Assembly: GCA_019633425.1 (NCBI GenBank)
Contig: WSUB01000101.1
Coordinates: forward strand, 89,926-153,925
Direction: 5' to 3'
DNA from: Tulasnella sp. 424
Lineage: Eukaryota; Basidiomycota; Agaricomycetes; Cantharellales; Tulasnellaceae
DNA length: 64,000 nucleotides
This document shows, in pieces, positions 35,731 through 45,083 of the stretch. The notes below the pieces were generated by a model. It did not search any database. It was not told the DNA's origin and saw nothing but the letters and a program-made list of their open reading frames with translations. Each line of letters opens with the position of its first letter. Positions within the stretch are counted from its first letter, which is position 1. Position numbers and translations under genes: made by a program.

Positions 35731-35986
35731 GGGGGAACCCGACGCGTCTACTCATTACTATCAGCATATCACCTCTTGTTCCTACGTCCAAACGATCGTT
35801 TTAATGTTTGAAATGACAAGTAGCGAGCGACCGGTGGGCGTAGTGGGAAGTCAGCGTTGTTTGCGTCTGTGGCGTGTCGAGTCACAGCTCACCTCCAACC
35901 AGTTTACTGACCCGACATTTGATATTGACCTGCCGGTGCAGCAGATTTCTTGGTACCCTGAATAGTAACTCTAGTCTCTCAGGTCG

Positions 35987-38530
35987 ATGGCAGACACCAG
36001 TTCGGAGCCTGCAACGTCCCAAGACGCCGTTGTCCCTTCACAAGTTCTACCACCACCCGACTCGAGCATTTCATCCAACAGTAAATCTCCAACCCTGCCC
36101 GACGGTAACAACCAACCGCCCACTGATCCCGCTATGAGGAGTCCCAAGTTACGCCACTGCCCACCATACTGGCATGCGAACCGAGTTAGAGCAAAGGGAA
36201 GATGGCTCGACAGAGAAATTTTGGAGATGGTTTCGACTGAGTTCCGAGATCGTTCGGTCGAATACTACGTGAGTCCTGCGGACGTTGAGTTTTCTGAACG
36301 CCTGTCTCAATGACTGCAATCGTCGGTCAGAAATATGCATTGAAGATCGGGGCAACAAGAGTAAATGGAAAGCCTGCACCTCCAGGTACGATCATCCGCG
36401 AGGGAGACCTGTTCGAGTAAGTGATTTCTTTCAACAGTCTGTTCCAAGTTTGAAATGTCTGTTGGCGGGCAGGAATATGCGTCACCGCCATGAGCCACCT
36501 ATCACGTCCATACCTGTGAAGATAGTGCATAGAGACGAGCAAAACGGATTCGTTGTTATCGACAAGCCTCCAAGCGTTGTGAGTTCGCCCTATCGAATAA
36601 CCGGTGGACTGCGCAGCTGACGTTTAACAGCCTGTCCACGGAGTTGGTCGATATTATAAACACAGTCTTGTTGAGATCCTCAAAAGGGAGCATGGAATCG
36701 AGAAACCTTACAGTACGGTTGGTCTCGTTGAAGTCGGTGAATTGGAAATAACCGCTTTCCAAAAGCCGTCAATAGACTCGACCGCCTCACTTCGGGATGC
36801 ATGTTTATTGGTCTGAACGCTGTTACGGCGCGGATATTAACGGATGAGATTGGTAGTGGAACAATGAAGAAGGAGTACTTGGCTCGATGTCTGGGACGCT
36901 TTTCGGAGTATGTCGCTCTCGTTTCGTGGCAGTTACGACGTTGGTACTCACTCTTCAGAAGGGAAGAAACCACAGTTGATCAGCCGATGCTTAGTATTGA
37001 TCGCCAAATGGGTCTTAATGCAGTCCACCCTCAGGGAAAGGTCTCAGTTTTCGGTGTATGATCCTCGGCCAGTAACTGATCGTAGTTCGGAGTAGGAGGC
37101 CATAACTGTTTTCAAACGCCTGTTTTATGACGAGAAGACCGACACTAGCGTTGTGCATTGTAGGTTTATATGATCCATCTCGGACACTGCACCTGCCTAA
37201 CTCCAAAATGCAGGTCGACCTCTGACCGGAAGGAGTAAGCCATCATGGCTTCGTTCCAACGATCTGCTGAACCTGAAAATGTTTTCACATAGCACATCAA
37301 ATCCGCGTTCACTTGCAATACATTGGCTACCCGATCGCAAACGATCCCATTTACGCAGATAAAAAGGTTTGGGTCAGTAACAAGACCGATTGACAGAGAA
37401 TGGGGAACTTTCAGAGCTGAATTGAATTCGTACAACTAGGGACCAACGTTAGGCAAGGGCGGGTTGCAGTTTCCTATTGATGAAACGAAGTTGAAGTTAC
37501 CCGATGACTTGCCCTCAGAGGACCAGGAGCAGGACTTGGTACTAGTCGATGAATCTCTCATCGACCGGCTTGATCTTTCAGAACAAGAATCGTCACTTCC
37601 TCCATCAGACTTGGCAACCCCGATCAACGAGGCTGGCACACCATTCCCACCTCCGGAGATCGTGAACGAAGCTGAAGGCTTTCTGGACCTTCCTCTACCA
37701 TCCCCGTCATTATACCCCGTCGATTCGAAAGACCGCAACCGGGGCTCAACCCCCGCCCGTTCGCCGTCGGCCCCGGCGAAACACGTTGCGCCTGTGAAGC
37801 CCAAGAAAATAAAACAACCGAAAGTCAAGAAAGCTGTCACGCCGTACCCGCCCTCTGCGGCAGCGCTTCGCGATCCGGCTCGTACTGAGTATTGGCAAAA
37901 CGACGGGCTCCTCCCTCGAGAGACTGGCGAAGACATTGGAGTTGCCTCACCCGTGCCACTGAGTTCCGAGGTAGTACAACTCATCAAGAAACTTCGTGAT
38001 AGGAAGGATGAGAAGGAACAATATGCAAGGTGGAGAGATACAGTATTCCTAGCCAAGGGTACTGAGATTGCCGAAGTATGTCGACGAATCGGCGGGTTCT
38101 AGGACAACAACTCACTAACGGCGTCTTGTGTTCTAGACGGCATTAGAGAAGCATGCCACACTCAGTGATAAGTCGGCCAGTGATGAGCCCATTCCGCCAA
38201 CTCAAGACAGCATACATCTAACGAGTGAAGGCCGGGTACATGCTGCAACATCAGCTGCGCCTAACGCGGACGGTTCAACAACCGGAGAGGATACCATCCC
38301 GAAACCGTCGTTCGATTATTGCAAGGAATGCTTCCTCCCCCTTTGGCCGGATCCTAAGCCCAGCGAGCTCTATATATACCTCCACGCGTTGAGGTAATCA
38401 GAACAAGCACAGTAGGGTCACCGAAAGACGCTGAACATGGGCTTGCAGGTACTCGACCTCGAAATGGAGCTTTGAAACTGAAACACCGTTCTGGGCCAAA
38501 GAAGACTGGAACCCGGATGATGATGAATAG
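35987..38530 (+). CDS. RluA-family pseudouridine synthase (Pus9/RPUSD2-like)
   Basis: It isomerises uridine to pseudouridine in RNA, probably tRNA position 32 by family. Twelve exons (35987-36268, 36331-36416, 36473-36578, 36631-36712, 36766-36907, 36962-37040, 37096-37159, 37214-37234, 37293-37372, 37440-38075, 38137-38393, 38449-38530) give about 638 residues. After a disordered start come an S4-like domain ([20 protein letters not shown]), [15 protein letters not shown], the catalytic motif [14 protein letters not shown] (Asp near residue 191), [35 protein letters not shown] and [17 protein letters not shown]. The 21-nt exon 37214-37234 encodes part of the substrate loop. A 200-residue charged extension follows, then a [20 protein letters not shown] motif also found in fungal Pus9-type proteins. 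All catalytic residues are present. Confidence 0.92.
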
Positions 38531-38678
38531 ACTTAAATACTGCGAAGTGAAATGCACGTAGACCGCCACGGGGAGATAGTGAAATTGGCGTACTTGCCGC
38601 CCCACTCGGAGATGATCACATAACCACCGGAAATCTGGTTTTTTATTCCTTCGTAATTTGGTATACTACAGGGAGCCT

Positions 38679-39492
38679 CTAGAAAAGGCCTTTTCCCCAC
38701 TTGTTCCTTATTGTATCGACCGCGCTTCGGATTGCCGCCTCGTCGATGACAATTTCCTGTCCGCCTGACCCAGCTCTTGAACTAAGTCGGGATGCAATAG
38801 CAGTCGAGTCTGTCTCAACGATGATACTAGCGGAAGGGGCAAACAGGACTCGGTAAGAACTGAACAGCGGCTTGAGCGCGACAAAGTACACGTACCCATC
38901 GTCAATCGTTTCGTCGAGACACAAGAGCACAACGTCCAAGTTATCCAGCACCGAACGCTTTTCTACTTGGTTCTTCAACTGTATGGATAATGCATCAAAG
39001 TATGCCACGAGGGCTGCGTTGAGCATGAGTTCGTTCTCGCTCGGTGGACCCAAGAGGTAGAAGATGAGGTCGAGCGAGTGTCGGTATACGACCAAGTACG
39101 AGTCATACAGGATAATATCCCCTTTGCGTTCGGCAAGTAACGGGATGAAGAAGGTCAGAACGACGTCTTACGAAAGCCCGTACGGAGAAAAGGATCGTGG
39201 GCGCTGGGGAGAGGACATGCTCACCACCAGCTTTCTTGGTCTTTTCCCATAAGGACTTTTCGTATGCCCTTTGATCCTTCAGCGTGGTTAGCGACTTGCA
39301 CCCTGCATCCTGTGCTATCGTGCTATTTTTGTTGTTGTAATATTTTGCGAGGACGCGATTTCCGTCGGTGTCGAGGATTATGAAGGCCGATGTAGTGTAC
39401 AGCGAGAGATTCGGCTATCAGACGGTCGAGCGTATTGAGTTAGTCAGTCGCTTACAGCGTCCTTGGTCGTCGTGTGGATGTACCGTTACCAT
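38679..39492 (-). CDS. RET3: Coatomer subunit zeta (COPI)
   Basis: Zeta-COP is a small subunit of the COPI vesicle coat for Golgi-to-ER traffic and pairs with gamma/beta-type adaptin-like subunits. Exons 39492-39490, 39414-39225, 39121-38896 and 38826-38679 give 188 residues, the family length. The product reads M-PNLSLYTTSAFIILDTDGN, then RVLAKYYNNKNSTIAQDAG, GDIILYDSYLVVYRHSLDLI, FYLLGPPSENELMLNAALVA, LDNLDVVLLCLDETIDDGII and the C-terminal DTIRNKWGKGLF. The longin-like fold is complete. The first exon appears to be just the ATG: it is the only way to supply a start with a good donor (GTAACG), a CTAAC branch site and the family N-terminus. The gene converges with the pseudouridine synthase. 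Confidence 0.92.
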
Positions 39493-39607
39493 TGTTCTAA
39501 AAGTTGGGAGAGGTCGTGGATCAAAGGTCAACGTGCAACAGCCGCGTAGACTCGACAGTCTACATCTAAATCTCAGTCACGCTGACATGCCGCCGGCACC
39601 TATCCTC

Positions 39608-40158
39608 TCAAATATCTTCAAGCTTATATACATCATACGCGACCTCCTCATACGGATGAACCTTCTTCAATTCTTTCACAACTTCTCGCACGTGCTCGAC
39701 AGTCCCAACGACGAGCGTCTCAACTGGATCCTCTTCCACCAACTCAGGTTTGCCCACTTGACCAACGGTAGGATTGGCCCCCTCTGAGGGCAGGAATTGC
39801 CCCGTGCCTTGAAATACAAAGGCACATCCATCGTACAATCCAATGCGTCCGACTGTCGCGGAAGGGGGTGGCAAAGATGAAGCGGGTGAAGAACGAGAGG
39901 GGTTCAGTACGAAGAGAGTCGAGAGAACTGTCTGAGTATTTTGGCGAGGGACGAAGAACACGAGCTTGAGCGCTGGACGGACATTGGGGCCGAAGGTGGA
40001 CAGTCGCTGGAGGCAAGGATTGGTTGAATTTATCCACTACGACAGAATGAGGCAAACATTGCCCGCTCGAAGGCCCCCGACAGCAGAAACGCGAATTACG
40101 CGAAGTAGTACGGCGGATAGTCTATACCAGCAAACAGTCTACGAAGAAGGCTGGACAT
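39608..40158 (-). CDS. Stand-alone NIF3/YqfO-like domain protein
   Basis: The main exon 39972-39608 encodes ALKLVFFVPRQNTQTVLSTL, GRIGLYDGCAFVFQGTGQFL, PSEGANPTVGQVGKPELVEE and LKKVHPYEEVAYDVYKLEDI. This is the ferredoxin-like insert domain found inside NIF3/YqfO dinuclear-metal proteins; here it stands alone, without the metal-binding NIF3 halves. Small fungal proteins of this kind exist, but their role is not established. The N-terminus is uncertain. The best model starts at 40158 (MSSLLRRLFA, 31 nt) and splices over about 155 nt in phase 1, giving about 131 residues with a basic, possibly mitochondrial start. That ATG follows directly on the stop of the ATP18 gene. The domain call is firm, the first exon is not. 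Confidence 0.75.
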
Positions 40159-40567
40159 TTAATGGTGACTAGAGGTTGCTGCAATCTTTTGCGCGTGAGG
40201 ATTCTTCGGGTCGTGTCGGTATTGCTCGGCTAGACAAGACGTGACACAGAAACGGGAGAGCCAGTCCGAAATTCAAGGTAGGGAGAAGAATGAGGAATGG
40301 TGTGAGGAAATAGAGTCCAATACGCATGAGCCCAGCGTACTCACATTGAACAGCGGCATCCTGGAGGCCGGACACCAAGTAGAAGGTTAGGGCAGCAGCA
40401 ACTCCAAACGGCCACAATGGCTTGGCGACCTGAAAAATCATCGAGCGGACCGGTCAGCTTGCAAGTTCGCCATGGACGAGGGAGGGGCCAAGAGAAGCGC
40501 AAGCTCGTGCGTAAAGGCGTGAAATTAGAATACTGACGGGTGTTGGCCACTTGCGCAATCCGAACAT
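40159..40567 (-). CDS. ATP18: F1Fo ATP synthase subunit j/i
   Basis: Subunit j is a one-span membrane protein of the mitochondrial ATP synthase Fo part, near the dimer interface. Exons 40567-40538, 40429-40345 and 40229-40159 give 61 residues, matching the family. The sequence reads MFGLRKWPTPVAKPLWPFGV, then AAALTFYLVSGLQDAAVQ (membrane segment) and SEQYRHDPKNPHAQKIAAT. MFGLRKWPTPVAKPLWPF is diagnostic. Introns of 108 and 115 nt are long for this window. Its stop TAA abuts the proposed start ATG of the NIF3-like gene (TAAATG) on the same strand, which raises the question of one two-gene transcript. Confidence 0.94.
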
Positions 40568-41065
40568 GATGAAAGCTGGGTAGTTTGCTGTTCTGGAAGA
40601 ACACCGATGTAAGTGCTAAGTGCTTATAGTCTACGCCGTAATTTCTCTGACCTTTTGTTGGAGGAAGGGAGAGAAAATATGGGAGACCAAAGTCGATGTG
40701 AGAGAATGCGAAACGGGAGAGCCACCTTTCCTTCGTGAGAAACCGGAGTGTTGGGAAATACACGGCGGCAGCAGCCACCCTCGTCACGGCACGAATAACA
40801 GGTTTTTTTTTTTTTGAGAGGAAATTTATGTAAAGGACAAACTACCAAGAATTACTGTGACAGCTTTTCAATGACCCTTGGTCTCGACTACTCTCCCAGT
40901 CTCGTTGACGAGCAAGTCTTTTTCTTGTTTCAAGGACCTACCTCGTTCGTCCAGTGCCTTGGTATGATCAGCCATACGAGCATCGATCCCCGAGAAGGCC
41001 TGAAGTTTTGACCTGATATGATAGGAAAGAGTAAGCAAGCAGGATTAATTATTTTCCTATCAGGC
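40568..41065. other. Spacer upstream of ATP18 with a poly-T run
   Basis: About 500 bp between the ATP18 start and the Ecm11-like stop. A run of 14 or so T at about 40802-40815 lies some 240 bp upstream of ATP18 (poly-A on the coding strand), a typical nucleosome-poor promoter element. No gene is supported. Confidence 0.5.
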
Positions 41066-42697
41066 CTACTTCATTCCGTCGCGGACCTGAAGGACGACTC
41101 CCGATAAGAAACCGCGCAGATATCAATCAGAGGAAGGGGCTCACCCGTTCTATGAGAGAACCAAACTTCGCAGAGATTTCTTGTTTACGATAAATGTCAG
41201 TCTTTTCCCATAAGCGACGACTTGACATGGGTTACCAGAGCCGCCTTGTTCCCATTCTTCCATGGAACATGTCAACCACTTCTTCCTCAACATGTCAGCT
41301 TTCTGTTGTTGTTGTTCGAGGTAGCTCTCAAAGTCGTCGTTAATGCTCTCGATGAGTGAGAGCTTCCCTTCACCGAGGGCCAGTTGCTGCCGAGGGGGAG
41401 GCTGCGGCTGAAAGCTGGTGTGGGAGAGTGCATTTTGTGGGCCAGGATGACTGGGGCCAACGAGTACCTCTGAAACGATGCCGTCCACATCTATCATCTC
41501 GTCCGAAGGCTGACGGGTAGGGATGTGGTGGTTGAAGCGGTTGGCAGAAGGGCTACTATCAGTCGAATAGGCAGTCTAGTAGGAGTTTCCGAGCCGTCAG
41601 GGAGATTGAGCAAGACAGGATGCCAAGTCAATACCTACTTCATCATCAACAGGTTCGCCTTTGACCCGTTTCCGGACTGGCTCGTCGCGATTTTGACCGT
41701 CGTCCAATTGAATTTCATCATCCATTTCATAGCTAGAGCGGGGACGTACGTGTGCCGAAGCTGTATGAGAAGTTATTGACATTTTCCGTCTTGGTTGCTG
41801 TCGAGTTTGAGGAGGCGGCGTTCTTTCATCCAACTCGTGTGCGACTTGGGGTTCGTCTGTCGAAGCAGCATTCTTTGGACGTCCTCTTCGAGAAAATGTC
41901 GTATTTGAGGGAGCTGAGGGAGATTTAAAGGTAGTCGCAGCTGTCTTAGAAGATGGGCGAGGCGCAGCAATTTTAGCGGTGGCGTCAAAGTTAATCGATC
42001 CGGAAGCTCGGCGGGCGGTGGAGGAACCTTGGCGACGTGCGTTCGAGAGCTTATGAGAGGTTTGGGGGTTAGGAGTATCAAAATTATCTGGTTCAGTCGT
42101 AGAAGCACGAGAATCTGTGGCTGTGGCTGATCGTGATGGGGGCAAGCGCGGTGGAGGTTGGCATTCTTCGCGACTCTCTCCATCAACGATAGCGTCAGAT
42201 ACTGGATGGGATCTGTTCGACCCAAGAAGAAGCAGCGAGGAAGAAGGCAAGGGGTCACAATTGTTGGCATTCGCGCCAGAGGAGTCACCAGTAGTATCCC
42301 TCTTCGGCTGCCCGTTTGAAGAGGAGTTTTTCTGATGTTGTTTTATCATAGCAAGGTTCAGAGAAGGAATTGGTGCAGAAGCTAGACCTTTGGCCTGCTC
42401 GGAAGGCAGGGCTGGAGGATCTGTCAAAGCACCGACACGAAAAGTGGTGAGCGGAAAGTAGCTCGCAGGTGCGAGTAGAGTGAGATTTCGAGATTGCTCA
42501 CCAGTACTAGTAGAAGGATTAGCTGCAGAAGATGTATTCGAGCTATTTTGCTTCTGCATTTGTGCGAAAAAGTTCATTCGTTGAGACATGTTGGCAGTCT
42601 GAACGGTCTGGGTCGTTGAAGGGGAAAAAGTCCGAGCAAGCACCCGGTTAACTCCGTCGCCATCCCGTGTTTCGCACCGTCCCGTTTCGAGCGCCAC
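41066..42697 (-). CDS. Ecm11-like protein (possible synaptonemal complex factor)
   Basis: A long first exon (to 41639), a second part to about 41211 and two short exons near 41186-41066 give about 480 residues. Most of the protein is disordered, rich in Ser, Pro, Gln and basic patches (SRRGRPKNAAS, RKRVKGEPVDDE, which look nuclear). The C-terminus has the only structured part: ESINDDFESYLEQQQQKADM, LRKKWLTCSMEEWEQGGS, EISAKFGSLIERVRDGMK. The W-x-x-x-SxEEWExxGxx-FG pattern resembles the C-terminal domain of Ecm11, which in budding yeast helps build the central element of the synaptonemal complex. That link is by motif only. The start may be MALETG at 42697 or the internal MSQRMNFFAQMQ at 42589; the latter leaves more room for the divergent promoter. 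Confidence 0.55.
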
Positions 42698-42726
42698 TCT
42701 TTCTCATCCACCCAAAACACCAACGC

Positions 42727-43944
42727 ATGCTCACCCTTCGTGCAATAAGATCCGCCACAGCAAGTCTAAGAAACGTCAATCCCGCTCTCTCAAGTGCAGC
42801 TAGAAGAACCGTCTCCGGGGTTTACGACGCAGTACCACCTCCGGGGAGTTCAACAAGCGGTTCCGACAACGCGTCTCCGACGGATCCCTCGTCAGGATCG
42901 AGCTCTTCCACTGTCCCTCCTTCTACAACATTCCCTGGCCCAGATGTGCCCCCTCCACCGATAGATCCGGGCCCAACGTCACCCTCACCTCCTGAAGCAG
43001 TCTCAAGTGTTCCGGCGACCAACGGGAAAGGGCAACAAAATGGGGAAACGGTTTCCCATATCATTCCTTTCAATACCTATCAATTTTACAAGGCCCTAGA
43101 ACAATCCTTCGATCCGCCTGTAGCACGGACCCTAATGAGAGCGACTCGTGAACTGTTGGTTGGGAGAATACGGAAGACCACGACCGAGAGTTTGCATGTG
43201 AAGGACTTTGACAACGTTTGTCTTATCTTCTCCCTTTCATCGTCTCGCATACTAACCTTGATACGTTCTTCGCTGCGACAGGGCGCATACCTCTTTAATG
43301 CTGCTCTTTCTGAGCTGCGGACAGAATTAACGCTTAGGACACGAAAAGAGACAGCCACACTCAGGACAAGCCTAAATGCGCTGAAGAAGGAAGTTGATAT
43401 ACTGGACGCAAAGATGAAGGAGGACATAGCGAACCTGAAACATGAGTGTGTCCTTCGGGGGATTCCTGACCGGCCCTTCTTGCGCTGACGCCGTGCTTCC
43501 CTTGCCTGGCTGGCAGAATCCAGATCGATATCAACAACAGGAAGTCAGAATCTAAAGCTGAAACTAAAACCAGCGACATTAATATTGAGGTGAGGCTTCC
43601 TGGTGTTTACCTTTCGAAGCCTCACACGAACGTGATTTCGTAGTCTTTTCACCACAGGACGATTGTACAAGTCGGCGACCTAAGGTAGTGCTCCTCCTTC
43701 TGCTGTGAATACTGGCCCTTACCTTTCTCCTAGAACCGAGATTGAACAGGCCAAATGGGATAATACTCGCCGCGGTGTTATCATCATTCTGACACTCGTC
43801 GGTGTAATCATCGTCAGCTTTGAACTTGCCCCGAAAAAGCCCCCGGCACCTCCACCACCGCCTCCGGCCCCGATCGTGGTCGAAAGGCCGTTGCCTAGCG
43901 TCCGAGAGATGGAGGGGGAAGATACCTCGTCCTCACCCGCCTGA
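42727..43944 (+). CDS. DUF1640 mitochondrial coiled-coil protein (Fmp32/MCUR1/CCDC90 type)
   Basis: Inner-membrane proteins of this family affect cytochrome oxidase or calcium-uniporter function depending on organism. Exons 42727-43215, 43282-43445, 43517-43589, 43644-43684 and 43734-43944 give about 325 residues. The start MLTLRAIRSATASLRN is a presequence. A Pro/Ser-rich region follows, then the domain: FNTYQFYKALEQSFDPPVAR, LMRATRELLVGRI, the coiled coil ELRTELTLRTRKETATLRTS, INNRKSESKAETKTSDINIE, TIVQVGDLRTEIEQAKWDNT, and one membrane span (GVIIILTLVGVIIVSFEL). A short Pro-rich acidic tail ends it. Exon 4 (41 nt) was placed after a TAG acceptor because other choices break the VGDLRTEIE motif. 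It faces away from the Ecm11-like gene with only 29 bp between the outermost ATGs. Confidence 0.88.
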
Positions 43945-44142
43945 TAGACCGTCTTCCTTTCCATTTTCGCTTTCGTCGTTGTGATCAATTTGTTTACTCT
44001 TTTCCCAACTCGGATAGACTTTCACCCCCGCACTTCGGACCGTTCAATCATATTACAGCCATATAGTGGATAATCCAGAGCTTAAATAGGTCTAGAGATT
44101 GCGCGACCTTGAAGAGTCAATGAAACGTAGGCGATTGCTGGT

Positions 44143-44832
44143 CTACGAGTCTGAGACGGTCACGGCAGCTATCTCCTTAGCCAGTAAATCCACAGCGTCG
44201 CTATCCTTCTGCCCCGTAGGATCCGCTTCAGCTGAATCTTGGTCTGGTTTGGACGACGCTGTATCGGACTTCTTCAGTTTCTCCTTATCATCATCGTCGT
44301 CATCCTCCCAGCTATCCTTTACAGGAGCCTTCTCCTTCTCCTTTGCTTTTGCTTTGTCCGTTTTCTTTTGAGCACCAGGCCCAGATTTGCTTGTCGTACC
44401 CGTTTCAGATTTGGGCTTCGGTGGTTTCTTCGCCGGCTGAGCGGGTGGAGCCCACCCTGGCACGACTCGAGGCCCAGCTTTCCGAGCATCCGCTACTTGC
44501 TGTCGTTGGGTGCGGAAGCGGCCTACATCTTCTTGAGGGGTAAACCCTGGCCGTATTTTGATCTCCTTGCGCAATCTACAGCAAATGTGGACGAGGGAGG
44601 GGCCAACAACGACAAGAGGCAACCGAGCCGATCATGAAAGAGAAGGAGCGTAGGATCGTTTCAAGGTGTGGGGAAAGACGATAATCGTCAGGGATAACTC
44701 ATTGGATCAATCAAGTCCTAGGACTTACGAGCCATCTGGTCTCCTGGTCGCCGCAACGACTCGGTCCAGGGTCACCGGATCGACCGAGATGCCAGAGGTG
44801 GTGGTTTCTGGGTCGATCGGTGGTAGAGTCAT
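44143..44832 (-). CDS. PYM1: PYM homolog (partner of Y14-Mago)
   Basis: PYM binds the Mago-Y14 core of the exon junction complex and ribosomes, and strips EJCs from translated mRNA. Exons 44832-44729 and 44575-44143 give 178 residues. The N-terminal Mago/Y14-binding part is clear: SGISVDPVTLDRVVAATRRP, then DGSLRKEIKIRPGFTPQED, VGRFRTQRQQ. The rest is low complexity: GPRVVPGWAPPAQPAKKPPK, a Lys-rich run, an Asp run (SWEDDDDDDKEKLKK) and a C-terminal helix DAVDLLAKEIAAVTVSDS. Presence of PYM fits an intron-rich genome that keeps the EJC. The gene converges with the DUF1640 gene and is head to head with the beta-mannosidase gene. Confidence 0.85.
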
Positions 44833-45083
44833 TCCCGATGCTCAGAATATGCCTTTTCAAATGTGATGCTTTTGGAAGGGAAGCGTTTGTGAGGCAAAAT
44901 GAGAGCAGTCGAGGTTGGAATGTGGTCACGCTTGTTCTCAGGGTAAGCGGCCTTTCTCCGGCTCAATGTCCCGACTCCGGCAAGACCTCCGGCTGGCTGT
45001 TCGCCTTCCCCTCGATCTCAGCGTATATATAACCTTACTGATCGTTCTCCCTCAGCACTGGGTCTACAACCTGGAGGTCTACG

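Noticed and set aside
37436..38056. Minus-strand open frame of 206 codons
   Set aside because: Antisense of the charged extension of the pseudouridine synthase; Ser/Gly-rich and motif-free.
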